From the NCBI RefSeq assembly GCF_051622035.1, contig NC_135357.1, positions 15,127,001 to 15,191,000 of the forward strand: a DNA stretch of 64,000 nt, given 5' to 3'. Below, one piece after another: positions 35,065-47,139 of this stretch. How positions within the stretch are numbered: the stretch's first letter is position 1; each line of letters begins with the position of its first letter. The notes below the pieces were generated by a model that saw only the letters and a list, made by a program, of their open reading frames with translations, ran no database searches and was not told the DNA's origin. The DNA is from Arctopsyche grandis (lineage: Eukaryota; Arthropoda; Insecta; Trichoptera; Hydropsychidae). Both the position numbers and the translations under genes were made by a program.

Positions 35065-36032
35065 ATGCCCCAAGATATGAAGAGAAATGGAGAGCGAAGA
35101 TCATCACTGGTAATTATCTAGATTTAATTATCACATACAATCAGGGTTTCTAAACGTCCGAATTTTTCTTAATAAGGTCGTTCGAGGACGTCAAGTATAA
35201 ATTTAATTATCCGTCCGACATTCTTAAGAGAATTGAAAACAACATTGCTAAAATGCCAGTATAATAGTTAGATATATTACTAGTGTATGTATGTTTTGTC
35301 CACATTATCTATTGATAAGGCATATATAAGCTGACCATAAATCCGTCTTTATGTAAATTGACCATCTCATCTTTTAATCATCATAATCTGGATGGCAAAA
35401 CAAATAAAAATAAAATAGGAACAACAATTGTAATGACATTTGTATGTAGGTCTTGCGCGAGGGATAGTCATCGAAAATTTAGGATGCATTTATCTTAATT
35501 TTGTTTTAATGTTTTGATTTTGATATTTATCTTAATAATATTGAATTTCAGCCTCCGCTGTCACCATCGGTGTGTGCTGATATTAGCGATGGTGAATTAG
35601 TGTCAGTATCAGTGCGCGAGCTAAATCGTCGACTGAAGCAACGGGGCTTAAGTCGAGAACAAGTAGCCCGTATGAAGCAACGTCGTCGAACACTTAAAAA
35701 TCGAGGATATGCGGCATCTTGTCGCGTAAAACGTATAGAGCAAAAGGATGAACTAGAATCAGAAAAAACTCAGGTAATTGTAATGCGTTCGAAATGTATT
35801 TCAATCTTTTTGTATAATTAAATGATATATTATGTGCGTGAAATACATTTATGATGGTTATTAATAAAAACCGCATAAATTTCAGGAGTGGCGGGATATG
35901 GAGGGAATGCAAGATGATAATAACCGAATGAGGGACGAAGTTGCAGCCTTGCGTGCGAAATACGAAGCTCTCAAAAGATTTGCAATACATAAAAACATTC
36001 CATTGCCACCGGAACTCCAGATTTTGCCTTAG
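35065..36032 (+). CDS. maf-S: Small Maf bZIP transcription factor
   Basis: Small Mafs lack a transactivation domain and heterodimerise with CNC bZIP factors (Nrf2/CncC in insects) on antioxidant-response elements. Coding exons: 35065-35109, 35552-35773, 35886-36032, giving 137 residues, typical for the class. The extended homology region ([19 protein letters not shown]) runs directly into the basic region ([20 protein letters not shown]), where the Maf-specific Tyr and Ala-Ala-Ser-Cys core is present. A leucine-zipper-like coiled coil follows (exon 4: [20 protein letters not shown]). The protein ends shortly after the zipper with LPPELQILP. Phases are all zero. An upstream untranslated exon is likely, possibly in the GC island at 30.75-31.42 kb. 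Confidence 0.96.
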
Positions 36033-37569
36033 ATAGTGATACTTATATAAATATTTATGGATTAGATACTTAATTTTCTTAAAAATGATTTTATGTGGAA
36101 TTATAATGATATTATATTATATTATAATATGTATATATTTGTATTTTTAAAATAAGTGTAAAGAATTGATTTTTTTTACATTTGCACTGCATTTTGAAAC
36201 ATATTGTTTTGAATAGGTCATGTTTCAATCACCTTGGAATAGTCAGTGTATTCTAACTTCGCAATTCATACGCTTTGGATAGTGGAATAAAAGAAATAAA
36301 TTATTGTTATTATTTCATTGTTTTTCTTTAATTAGTTAGTTTTTTTATTGTAAATAATTATTCGAATATATACACACTAGTATACTTTGTAGCTGTACGT
36401 AAAACACGTCCGACCGCGTGCACACTACGCGCCCATCTGTCCACTTGAAAGCGCTTTTTGTCTCGTGCCAACTTTGAAAAAGTATTAATCTATGGAGATA
36501 GGACTGCGTGCTACCAGTTCTAGGTAGAGGAAGTAAGTAAATACAAGTACTGGAGAGGATGATAAACTTAGTGTAATTTCGATGTTGTTTTTTATAGATG
36601 TACATGTGGAGCGAAGGAATATAGCGAGAATAGGTAGCTCGACTTCTATTTGCGTACCTAGCTGTGTAGACTGACTGACCGACTAGGGAGAACTGTGTCA
36701 CGAAAAATCACTCACGCGACATTTCGCTCACGGAATTATTAAAATAGCGTACAAAACCGTTATTTTTTTACACAATAATTATTCCAAAATACAATTAAAC
36801 CAATCGTGACTAATTAACACACTTCGTTAAAGTGAAATGTCGCGTGAGTGATTTATCTGTGATTGTTATGTCCGTGAGCCAGTTGTCGCGTGAGTGATTT
36901 ATCGGTGAATTTCGTGTGCGTGACACCGTTGAATGTAAAGTCCGTGAGTGATTTATCGCGGAACCGTATCACTATGTCAAAATTGTAAAATAAATATCCT
37001 TCACGAATAGATGGTTTTTTATCTATAATATATGGTTTTGCTTGAATTAAATGCTCTCTTCAATTGGATCGAGAAGTTTGCCAAAATCATTTTCAGTTCT
37101 TCAGCCACTCATTAATTTTACTCTGTAATTGTTTGAAAAATTCTTCGTTTTGGGTGCACATAAATAAAAGTCTAGAATAATTGTTTTTACCTCTCGATTG
37201 TATGGAATGGCATCATTTGATGAATATTTTGTCGATAGTATCAGAATAAAATTATTTCTCTGGAGCAAATATTACACACGCAAAATATTGTACAAACGAG
37301 AAATATTGTGCACGAGATCGCAAATTGCGCAATAATCCGTTTACGCAATTTCCATATACAAAAAATCATGTGGCGCATTTTCATTCATTACATAAATTTT
37401 AAAATATTTTACAGATTTTTATTTTCATTTAAATTTACCTACTTGTTTGCATATTGGGTAGGTAGGTGGCCAATAATGACAATAAAGTTCAATTATTTAG
37501 GAGAATTCGCATGGTATGATGGAAAAACTGGCAACACTGTTAGTGGTTTGACATTCGAGAGCTGCTGCA
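36033..37569. repeat. Intergenic DNA with a GTGAGTGATTTATC repeat block
   Basis: Within this spacer, 36691-36975 is a foldback-like block. Near its left end, AATCACTCACGCGACATTTC is complementary to GAAATGTCGCGTGAGTGATT at about 36833. The unit GTGAGTGATTTATC recurs at 36844, 36890 and 36944. Its ends, aactgtgtcac and accgtatcact, are loosely inverted. Another relic with ..aataatccgtttacg occurs near 37330. No gene seen. Confidence 0.55.
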
Positions 37570-38035
37570 ATGTTTCGGTGTTTGAGGGCGCGTTGTGCTC
37601 TTGGTATAAAAAATATATGTCGACTTTAATTATTTTCATATATTATATAAATTAAAATTTTAAATAAAACAAAATGTTATATATTTCGTTTTAAATTGTA
37701 ATATTGTTAATTAAATTTACGTTGATTTTAGTTTTGTAAACAGCAAGATTATATCAGGTTTTGTATTTGTTACAGATGTTCCACGGTTTTTCTCGAGTAA
37801 ACCCGAAAAACCATTAAGCCCAAAAATGAAAGAATTCAAAGAAAAATTGAAACAAAAGACACCAATAGGAAGTTTGGATGAACAACCTTTCGACCATCCC
37901 TATCAAGAAAAAGAACCTTTAAAAGCATGGCCAAATGATACTAATCCTCATACTGGAGAAGTTGGTGGACCTAGAGGACCAGAACCGACACGTTTCGGAG
38001 ATTGGGAGAGGAAAGGAAGAGTGTCTGACTTTTAA
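37570..38035 (+). CDS. Sdhaf4: SDHAF4, succinate dehydrogenase assembly factor 4
   Basis: SDHAF4 is a small mitochondrial matrix chaperone that binds flavinylated SdhA and promotes SdhA-SdhB assembly in complex II. Two exons: 37570-37603 and 37776-38035 (GTATAA...TTACAG, phase 1), 97 residues. Exon 1 encodes [11 protein letters not shown], an Arg-rich amphipathic start fitting a mitochondrial presequence. The conserved C-terminal block is complete: [38 protein letters not shown]. The start was chosen because it is the only upstream ATG whose donor restores frame with the conserved exon. Confidence 0.95.
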
Positions 38036-38286
38036 TTGAACTAAGTAAAATTAGAAATTGTACTATTTATGTGTATTATACAACTATGTAGGTATGTAAA
38101 AATTAAGCTGTGTATCTCTTTAGAAAATATAAATGTATAAAACTTCCTTTTATTTTATAATATAGAAATTGTACAATATGTATATACATTCACTCCTGTG
38201 CCTCGTAGTAAAGCTAATTATTATTTTTATATTGCTTTGATTATAATGAATTTTCTACATACAAAATTAATGAAATTTTCGTCTAC

Positions 38287-40006
38287 TTATTTTCTTTTGA
38301 TATATTGTTGCAATTCATTGGATCCCATTTGTCGAACAATCATTTGCATACACAAGTCGAATATTTTTGATGCGAACTCTTCATTTCCAGCGAGATTGCT
38401 GGTTTCACAACGAAAACAGTTATTAAAATAAAGTCCCGTAGTTCCTTCTAGTTCCAAAGCAGTCGCACAATAAGCAGAAGTGCTAGCAGCTTGTTGCTGG
38501 AAGTGTAAGAAAAAGTTAGGTTTTTATATCTTTTAATTTATAAATATAATCAATTCAAATTACCAAGGATTTTGTGAATGGCCTGACAAAAGCAAATAGG
38601 AGCCTATATGGCCACCAGTTTCGACTTAAATTGGATGATACCATATTTCCTGGATGTAACGAATTGACAAAAATATTTTTGCTCAACCACATGTTAGAAA
38701 GCACTTTTGCACAAAGAATGTTGTACAATTTCGAATTATTATAAGCTGTCATACTACCAAACGATTCATAGTTAGGAGATAAATCTTCTGCACATAAGTC
38801 TTCTATAGGTTTATTGAGAGATGCGAATCTGAAACACAATTTTACAATATAATCTTATTTGTATGGAAAAATTTATAACAAAAAACTGATAAATGCCTTG
38901 AAGCACCTGTGGGATTCAGAGGAAACGAATATAACTCGAGAATTACGAACAAGTAGCGGCTCTAATAATAAAGTCAAATATAGGTGACTTAAATGGTTCA
39001 CTTGAAATGTAGTTTCATAGTTGTCTATTGTTTGTAAATAAGATATACCAAACACTCCGGCGTTTAATATGAGTATGTCAATTTTTCTGTAAAATGAATG
39101 AGTCGCCTTAGAAATGTTTTAAAGTATCACATGAAATTGAAGGAAGCAAAATTGACCATTTACTTTGTCAACTTTGAACAACTTTCGGCACACAATTTTA
39201 CATTTTCCAGTGATGATAGATCCAATGCAAGTGGAATGCATAATTCACCCGATTGCTCTCGTTTTGATCTGATCTCATTGATAGCTTTTTGAGTGTTACT
39301 CATATCCCGACAAGCCATTATAACTTTACAACCATGCCTCGCTAAGGAATATGCCGTTTCAAACCCAATGCCAGTATTGCAACCAGTTACGAACGCTACT
39401 TTTCCAGATAAATCTCTTCCATGCAAAACCTGTGAATCGAAATAAACTTGTTACTTTTATACATAGAACAGAACTCGATTCGGGTACGTGGTGTTAGTTT
39501 TACCTGAAGGGCAGTTGTGGAAGAATCGAATCTCTGTCTGAAGTCATCTTGATGTAATTTTTCTTCAACTGCAAACGCCAATCTCGGATCGGTGTAAGTT
39601 TTTCTTCCATTTTCATGATCAATGAAAATAACTTCGCCGGTTGAATCATCCACTTTTTTTTCCCAACCGAAAGGCATGTCTCCGGACACAAATTTTTTCT
39701 TTCCAGTACGGGGATGATTCCATTGCGTTCCTTTGGTTAAATGACTGTAGATTAAATAGATCGTTTTTGTAAGTTTTTTTTTAAAATAAATATAGCAATT
39801 AATTGAAAAAATAATGTTAAGAAAATAATCATGAACAGATTTATTACTAATTTATAGCTAAAATACAAATTGGATTTTAATTAGCTGAAAGTATGTATAT
39901 ACATAAACGATACAAACTTAACATAATAGACGCAACCATCTCTGGTGGCTCTTTGTTCCCAACCAGCTGGTAGCTCATCTTCGCTATCTGACTCCGGAAC
40001 TTCCAT
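38287..40006 (-). CDS. Wwox: WWOX, WW-domain short-chain oxidoreductase
   Basis: WWOX has two N-terminal WW domains binding PPxY partners and an SDR domain; in animals it affects metabolism, stress response and growth control. Six exons: 40006-39918, 39744-39504, 39429-39164, 39086-38907, 38828-38564, 38496-38287; phases agree, 416 residues (human 414). WW1: DELPAGWEQR ... YYVNHLTKGTQWNHP. WW2: MPFGWEKK ... DHENGRKTYTDPRL, with Tyr in place of the second Trp, as in the human protein. SDR: GKVAFVTGCNTGIGFETA (TGxxxGIG nucleotide site), ILNAG, TTFQVNHLSHLY, SSESHRF, and catalytic YNNSK, then NSLHPGNM. The start lies 303 bp from METTL13 on the other strand. Confidence 0.97.
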
Positions 40007-40308
40007 TTATAAGATTTTTCTACTATGAAAGAACACTATACAACCTCCAACCAATATTGATAATATTGACTGTCAAACCTTTACACTTACACCAACCATA
40101 TATTGTAAACAAATTTTAAGGATTAATAAATGTGATATGAAGATCGTTTATTTTTATTTATAATGAGATGTAAATAATATTTAAAGTTAACCAAAAGCTA
40201 TTACAATAAATTATTAATCATTATAAGATTGTTGTTTTTCGAAATATCGGGGCTAAATTCGAAATGACGTTTGACAGTTGTAAGTAATTATTGAGAGTTT
40301 GAGTCGAG
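40007..40308. promoter_or_regulatory. Head-to-head promoter interval, WWOX / METTL13
   Basis: Only 302 bp separate the two divergent start codons, so both promoters must lie here or in the 5' leaders. It is AT-rich, with TGTCAAAC/GTTTGACAG-type words near each end (40072-40078 and 40269-40277). No TATA box can be assigned. Confidence 0.55.
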
Positions 40309-42992
40309 ATGTCTCTCTTGCCGAAGACCAGCAGTGATTTTAGTTCTTCTGATTACTGGAATACCTTTTTTAAGACCCGAGGACAAAAGGCTTTTGAATG
40401 GTAACGTTGATTTTGATCCAAGTATAAGACTTATTTTTGGGTTATGTTATTGTTTCCACGTGAAAATTTCAACATTTAAAAACTTAATGATGTATTTTAT
40501 TCAACTGTGAATAAATTTTTCAGGTATGGAGAATATTTGGAGTTGTCTGAACAACTTCATAAATATATAAAGACAAAAGATAATATTTTAATGATTGGAT
40601 GTGGTAATTCTTCTTTGAGTGCTGATCTGTACGATATAGGCTTTAAGCAGATAACCAATATTGACATATCGCATGTTGTAATTAAGCAGATGTCTCAAAT
40701 CAATGCAATTAAAAGGCCCGGGATGGAGTTTACTCAAATGGATGCTCTCAGTATGTCGTTTCCCGATGGAAAGTTTAGTGTCGTTTTAGATAAAGGTACA
40801 CTGGATGCTCTAATGTCTGATAACACTGAGGAGACTTTGGAAAGAGCGAGCAAATATTTTAAAGAAATTAGCCGAGTTTTAAGAATAGGTGGACGGTATG
40901 TTTGTATATCACTATTGCAAGAGCACATTTTGAAAAAGATTGTTGATAATTTTGCGAACACGGATTGGATGTTTAGAATTGTCCGATGTCATGAAGCGGA
41001 ACATACAAGTAATACAAATGAAAAAGGGATGACGTTGCCGGTTTTTGTAGTTATAGCTACAAAATTCAAAAAACTACCACATGCCGTAAGGACGATTTAC
41101 ATTTTATAATATTTCATTAAATTGTACATATTATTGAAAAATTATAATTATTTTTATGCAGATATTGGAAGTGTGCATGACTGGTGATAAAATTATAAGA
41201 TTAACGCATCCTGAGGAAATCATAGATGCTGTAAATTCAACACAAAATGTAGCAATTATTACGAATGGTTTATCAAAAAATAGTTTAGTTGAAAAGGAAG
41301 AGGTAACATGATTTATTTATTATAATTAATAAATAATTTTTATTGATATTGATATTGAAATAAATATTTTACTATTGTATAGGTATATTTGAATTTATTT
41401 GTACCTGGCAAAGAAGCGCCTCGGTATACAGTTCATGTTTTAGACCAATATTCATCGCAAAACAGTGGGAAATTTGCTGCTTTTATTGTACCTCAAGGAA
41501 GGTAACGCACACTTATAACATAAAATATCCATGAGCTGAATGTATTTTTTTTTAATATATTTGTGTTTATTATACAGGGAACTAGATTGGATGTTTTCGT
41601 CATTGGAAGGTAGACGAGAATTAATTAAATCAGCGGGATATAATCGATTAGCTGTTGTTAGCTTGCATCGAGATCAAGTTTATGAAAGTCTTGATGCTGT
41701 CAAAAATGAACTTGCTGAGTACATAAAAAACTTAGCACCCAAGGGTACACATGGGCAAGTTGGTATTTTATTCCATAATTATTTAATTAAAAAATAAAAC
41801 AAATTTCTTCGCTAACAGTTGATTATCATTGCAGATACCCTTTTTATCATTGGGTAGTGATGTAGGTAAAAGGGAAGTGATCCATAGAGGACATTCAAAC
41901 ATTTCAGGCGAGTTTGTTATTGAAGAGGTTGAAGGTGGAGATGGAAACTTACTTAGAAGATTAATCTTTCTCAATAATCAATTTGTAGTACAGTCAGAAT
42001 CAAGACTTAAATCAGGTATAGGAAAATTTAAGTGCAATCTTTGTTGTAACATAACATTCCAATATAAAATTATGATAAATCATCTCTTATAGTGAAAACC
42101 CGAAATGGAAAGAAATTTGTAATCGATCCGGGATATTTAGCTTGCGATCACCATATATATATGACAGTAGGTGTCCAACTTGGTTTACAACTGGTCAATA
42201 ATAAATCAGCTACAGCATCTATAATTGGGCTTGGCGGAGGAGGGTTGTGCACATTTCTACATAAATGTTTTCCTAAATTATTCATAACGGCAATAGATAT
42301 TGATTCTGAAATGCTAAATATTGCACAAAAGTATTTTGACCTCATTTGTGATGACAAATTAAAAGTTCATATTCAAGATGGACTGAGTTTTTTGTCTGAT
42401 GCTAGAAAAAATGGTATATAAATTTTCTTTCCGTTATTGTATATACTTTGATATATGTGTGTACAGCAAAAAATTATCTATTACAAAATCTTTTTTGTTA
42501 CAGGTGAAAAATTTGATTTAATATTGTTCGATGTTGATAGTAAAGATGTATCGGTAGGCATGTCTTGTCCACCCAAAGAATTTGTGGACGAAAATGTCTT
42601 AAGTAATGTTGGCTGTTGTTTAAATGATAAAGGTATGATTACTTTTAATATTTATCCCTTTAACTTGATAACTAATATGCTCATTAAAAGTGTTTTTTTT
42701 TTTTGTCTTAATTTTAGGGTTTTTCATATTGAATCTTGTATGTAGAGATGAAAAATTAAAATCTTCAACAATACAAACTTTACAGCGAGCTTTCAAAAAT
42801 CTAATTGCTTATAAATTAGATCAAGATGTAAACGAAGTGTTCTTTTGCACAAATAATTCTGTAACAGATTGGTTAAAGGAATTTGAAAAGGCTTCAAAAT
42901 TGGTGAATACAAGTGTGATCAATAGCAAGTTGCAAACAAAGGACATTGTTGATACAAATGTATTTTTAAAATCTTTGAAATTTTACTTATAG
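40309..42992 (+). CDS. Mettl13: METTL13 (eEF1A lysine and N-terminal methyltransferase)
   Basis: METTL13 carries two seven-beta-strand methyltransferase domains; the human protein methylates eEF1A at Lys55 (N-terminal domain) and at the alpha-amino group (C-terminal domain). Nine exons: 40309-40400, 40524-41085, 41162-41302, 41383-41501, 41578-41758, 41835-42015, 42093-42413, 42504-42632, 42718-42992, all in phase, 666 residues (human 699). N-terminal domain: FSSSDYWNTFFKTRG, WYGEYLEL, SAM motif ILMIGCGNSSLSADLYD, TNIDIS, VVLDKGTLDALMSD. Middle: VPQGRELDWMFSSLEGRREL. C-terminal domain: DHHIYMTVGVQLGLQL, SIIGLGGGGLCTFL, FITAIDIDSEML, FDLILFDVDSKD, CPPKEFV. Head-to-head with WWOX. Confidence 0.97.
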
Positions 42993-43384
42993 TGCTTAAT
43001 TTTCCGTGTAGTTTTATTTTGTAAATAAAATCATATTTACCACACCCACGTAATATTTTAATTTTTATGGTTTCTGTTTCGTGATTTACTGTATTATAAC
43101 TTTATAATTGAAGTGATACACAATTAATTTACTGTTCAGGTTTATTTTGGGTATAAAAATCCTTACAGAGTTCAATAAAGTGTGAGTTTGTTATTTTATT
43201 CAAATAGACATGGGTAGAACTCGTGAATTAGTCTACGATTTTTGACTCGCAGAATGCAGGCTCGGAATGGTAGATAAGTCTGATTCTGTATTGTCAAATA
43301 TTCATCTATTCGATTGTGAATAACAGAATTAGGTCTATGATTTAGAATAGCTAGATTAAAATAAATATGATTTCATTTGAATAG

Positions 43385-43640
43385 GTCACACCCAAAAATT
43401 CGACAAATTTTTAATTTTTGGGTGTGACCAGTTTTTTCGTGATTAATTTTCGGGTGTGACCAGTTTTAGTGTGACTAATTTTCGGGTGTGACCAGTTTTA
43501 GTGTGACGGGTGATCACGTGTGACCGATCTAGAGCGACCGGTTGTCCTGTGGGTAAACGGACTACTAGTCAAATGTGAACCGGTCATAGGAAAACTGGTC
43601 GCTCTAGATCGGTCACTCGTGATCATCCGTCACGCTAAAA
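43385..43640. mobile_element. Rearranged copy of the GGTCAC palindromic family
   Basis: A right-arm type sequence with about 30-bp tandem units (ttttcgggtgtgaccagttt, then tagtgtgac; about 43432-43510) runs into TGATCACGTGTGACCGATCT. It is followed at about 43551 by a left-arm copy (GGTAAACGGACTACTAGTCA ... GATCGGTCACTCGTGATCA). The two arms are thus arranged outside-in compared with 32912-33165. A mispaired GGTGTGACC/GGTCACACC pair lies at 43385-43430. Confidence 0.65.
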
Positions 43641-43649
43641 CTGTTCACG

Positions 43650-44430
43650 AGAACAGCACTGCAGTGCTGAAGCCGTGCAGTGCTGTTATGTATGAATAGA
43701 CCTTTACTTATACATTGGCCATGACGATACGGCGCAATATTGCTTACGTCGTATTGTCGAGTACTTACAATATGAACGAAAAATGATGTATAATCGCGTT
43801 GTTGTTGGAAGAAGAAGCTCAAGAAGGCAATAAAAAAGCACGGAGGGTATATTCATACCAACCGTCACGTTTACGCGACGGCAGGCTTACAGCAGTACCC
43901 GGCATTTCCTGTTCATACCTTACAGCAACATCCGTCAACGTATCGTATCCGTTTTTTTGGCCATTGTGGAAATATACACGCGAATTACGTGCCATGAGTC
44001 AGCCGCTTTGCTGTTTTGGACCAATTATCGATAGTGACAGTTGACAGCTGTTCAATCTTTCGACATGGTTTTGGCGCAAATATTTAAAAAAAAATTAAAT
44101 TTTTTACGGAAATATTTAAAAAAAAATTGTCCATCATCACAAGCTCCTTATAAAGTGTCCAAAACTCTCCTTCGGTTTTTCTATTTTTTAACATGGGATA
44201 CACATCAAAACGCCTCCGTGCTTTTTTATTGCCTTCTTGAGCTTCTTCTTCCAACAACAACGCGATTATACATAATTTTTCGTTCGATAAACGCCGAAAC
44301 ATTTTTGCTGACTTGTATTCTGACGCATAGCTACGAATGCACGTGTATGCATTCATATTTGCAAGTACTCGACAATACGACGTAAGCAATATTGCACCGT
44401 ATCGTCATGGCCTCTAATGTATAAGTAAGC
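43650..44430 (-). mobile_element. PIF/Harbinger-type element fragment with long inverted repeats
   Basis: Left arm about 43702-43848 and right arm about 44203-44425 are reverse complements (TTACTTATACATT, CCATGACGATACGG, CAATATTGCTTACGTCGTAT, TGTCGAGTACTT, TATAATCGCGTTGTTGTTGG, AGGCAATAAAAAAGCACGGA), the left arm lacking about 70 internal bases. On the minus strand 44389-44084 reads as the N-terminal part of a Harbinger/HARBI1-type transposase (EKLCIIALLLEEEAQEG, KNRKTEGEFWTLYKELVM). The catalytic domain is absent. Just left, 43655-43705 (gtgctgaagccgtgcagtgc, then tgtt..gtatgaa.agacctt) recurs at 46905-46946. Confidence 0.7.
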
Positions 44431-44544
44431 CGATTTTGCCTTGCACTCAGCCAAATTGCTGTAAACGTGACGTGCTGCGACGTGTAGGTAGATATGAATA
44501 GAAATGTAATAAAATGACATATTTGAAACGGGTCTACGTGATTT

Positions 44545-44907
44545 GACAGAATGTTAAATTACAGAAAACGCAAATATCGGAAGGCAAAGATCGAAAATCG
44601 AAAGATCTTAAGTCGAAAGATCAAAAAAAAATGGTGCATGGTTAACGGTACATACTCACTTAATCTGCGCGAGCAGGATACAACAGGAACGAGAGGAACA
44701 TGCTTTTTCTCCCGTATTATGCGCGCGCACATTAACACGGGAGGAAAAGCATGTTCCTCTTGTTCCTGTTGTATCCTGCTCGAGCAAATTAAGTGAGTAT
44801 GTACCGTTTACCATGCACCATTTTTTTTTGATCTTTCGACTTAAGATCTTTCGATTTTCGATCTTTGCATTCTGATATTTGCGTTTTCTGTAATTTAACA
44901 TTCTGTC
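44545..44907. mobile_element. Palindromic MITE (copy 2), uninterrupted
   Basis: Termini GACAGAATGTTAAATTACAG and reverse complement are perfect. Both arms carry GAAAACGCAAATATC, GGTGCATGG, TAACGGTACATACTCACTTA and CAACAGGAAC, meeting at a GC-alternating centre (tgcgcgcgcaca, about 44720). The near-full self-complementarity makes both strands encode nearly the same 81-residue frame (44551-44796 +, 44901-44656 -), a by-product, not a gene. Sister copy at 13722-14570. Confidence 0.9.
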
Positions 44908-45384
44908 TATAGAACAGGTGGTCGAGTGAAAGGTTTCGACCGTTTCCCGGCCTATGGAAATTCAGTTGAGTTTGAAAGAGGATCGTTTATTTTCGTTCAA
45001 TTGGTACAATGGTTATTATATGTACGAAGAGGTTTCTTCGGAGAAGTGATCTGTATGAACTCCAGAGGCTCACTCTGCCGGTGGAGGTTGCTGCGTTGCT
45101 TTATAAACGTTTTGGGTTGAAGTGTGTCGTGTGCACATCTTTTGTTCTTGGTACTCGCGCTGCCCTAGTATTGCTGCGAGCGTGGTTTTATGGGTTCATA
45201 CGCCTGGACGTAGTTCGTGGTTTTTATGGGTTCAGTGAGTTCTTCCTTTGTTTCCAAGACACGTGTATAGAAACACGTGTCGACCTTTTGACGAGGCGAG
45301 CGTGTGCCATGCGTTAATGACTTTCCTGGATACGTGTCGCAGTGACCTGATGAGATCATTTCAGTTGTACTATATGCCTACATG
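44908..45384. other. Repeat-derived spacer
   Basis: 45240-45370 is related, in inverted orientation, to 51435-51610 (catcaggnaactgc.acac, ggcatgcgtt.acacgtgg, gtcnacacgtgt, ccaggaaa). It contains a perfect palindrome GACACGTGT-atagaa-ACACGTGTC (45259-45282). No coding assignment. Confidence 0.4.
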
Positions 45385-46863
45385 CAGTGGCGGACTGGCC
45401 ATACAAGCGAACATGCCCGATGGCATGTGGGCCCCACTATCTGTTAGAAAATATGGGCCCTCAGTAAAATTAAATAACTTTTTAACTATTTCACGTGTGT
45501 AAAAATGTATAGGATATTGCAACTTTAGGACCTAAAGTTTGGGTATTTCAACAAAACAAATTTCTTACGATATACACAAATAACTAATACCTGCTTTAAC
45601 AGCCCAAGGATCGGTTAACTTTTTTTATTAGGCTTGAAATGTAAGTTTCAACATTTGCGTGGGCCCTTTTGCCGGGCCTATTCCAACGTCAAGATTATGT
45701 ATATACCAATACCTATGTAACAACTAACTACTGAAATAAAAATGGGAATAAACAAATTTTCGTGAATAATATAAACTGAATTGCTTAAAACAATTTTGAT
45801 AGGACGATTCATCATCAACCAGCGATTTAAATTTACTTCATACTTTCAAAATAACATTTGATTATACTTCGATGATATAGTAAGATTTAAATACACAATT
45901 TTAAACAGTTTCCGAATATAAAATCTATTCCTAATCTAGACACACCCATGTAAATAGAAATATAGGATAGGGGCCCCTTCCCCAAAATCCCGATTTTCGA
46001 TTAACATTAATTGAAAATATTATGCATTTTTTTCAGGGACGTAATTTGGGGGGGCCATAGGGGGGCACTCGCCTAAATTAAGGAATAGTGTGAATTTAGA
46101 AAATATTATGAATTTAATGATTAATGAGATACTATGGATCTATGAATGCTACGTGTATTTCTTATGTATGTTACTTTTGGGTAACTAATAAAATAATCGC
46201 TGCTATGTACTTTGAAAAAAAACAAAACAAAACTTTATCTAATGTTATTACGTACATATGTACATAGATAAAGTGACAAGACAGTCGGTAGAAATTAAGT
46301 TAATTGATAGTTTTTTGGAGAATCAGTTTGATGGTCGATTAATGTTGACTATGTAAAGATTTGTGGAAAAAAATTTTCGCCTGCGGCGCTTTTTTCTCTT
46401 TTTACATAATATTTTTTTATAATTACTCTTTCAAAAATAAGCTTATTTTTTCATATTTTATAACTCAATAAGGTAAAGAATATTTGCCATTTTTATTCCG
46501 ATATAAAAAAGATTTTTAAAAAAAAAAATTCAATTTGACCAATCTTTGCCTGCCCTGCCCCCAAAGAAAAAGCTGAAATGACGTCCCTGATTGTTTTCTA
46601 CCGAAAGTAAAAGCCGCTTTTATGCCGCATTCTTTTATGATGCATTATATTTACCTAGGACAAGGGTTAAAACGAAATATACAATATAATTTATGGATCT
46701 ATTTTGCTTTTGCCAATTTTCTTGTACCTAAATTTGTTTATTCCCAATTTTGAAAAAAAAATTCCCTTGATTTTTAGCGTTATGGAAAGAAGAAAATTTT
46801 GTTATATGGGGGGGGGGGGGGGGGGACAAATTATTTTAACCCTGGGTGGGGCCCCCTTTGACT
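45385..46863 (+). mobile_element. hAT-like element, 3'-truncated copy of the 58.2-60.4 kb family
   Basis: It begins CAGTGGCGGACTGGCCATAC, exactly as the intact copy at 58206. It runs in parallel with it through 'ggcatgtgggccccactatc', 'agaccgaa/gcctgcggcgc', poly-G (about 46809-46824) and 'ccctgggtggggcccc'. It stops at 'ctttgac' (46863), before the inverted right terminus. It lacks the internal segment equivalent to 58800-59730. No transposase. Confidence 0.8.
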
Positions 46864-46984
46864 CCATGTCAAATCACGGAGACCGATTTGAAACGGAGTC
46901 GTGCAGTGCTGAAGCCGTGCAGTGCTGTTAAGTATGAACAGACCTTAAAGCGTGAGGGCGGATCTATGTATTATACATCTGTGC

Positions 46985-47051
46985 GAGTGACCGATATAGA
47001 GCGACCAGTTGTCCTGTGACCGGTTCACATATGACTAGTAGTCCGTTTACC
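46985..47051. repeat. Half copy of the GGTCAC palindromic family, beside COG6
   Basis: The sequence gagtgaccgatatagagcga, ccagttgtcctgtgaccgg, then ttcacatatgactagtagtc and cgtttacc is one arm of the 32912-33165 family. It ends 88 bp upstream of the COG6 start codon, so it may lie within that gene's promoter or leader. Confidence 0.75.
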
Positions 47052-47139
47052 AAGAAAGCTAGAGAAAATGAAGTAAGTATTTAGTGGTGGCAACACAACG
47101 GCGAAACGGCGAAACGTCAAGCTGACAGGTGACGTGAGC

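Noticed and set aside
44551-44901. Two almost identical 81-codon frames on opposite strands
   Set aside because: They are the automatic result of a near-perfect palindrome (MITE copy 2), not genes.
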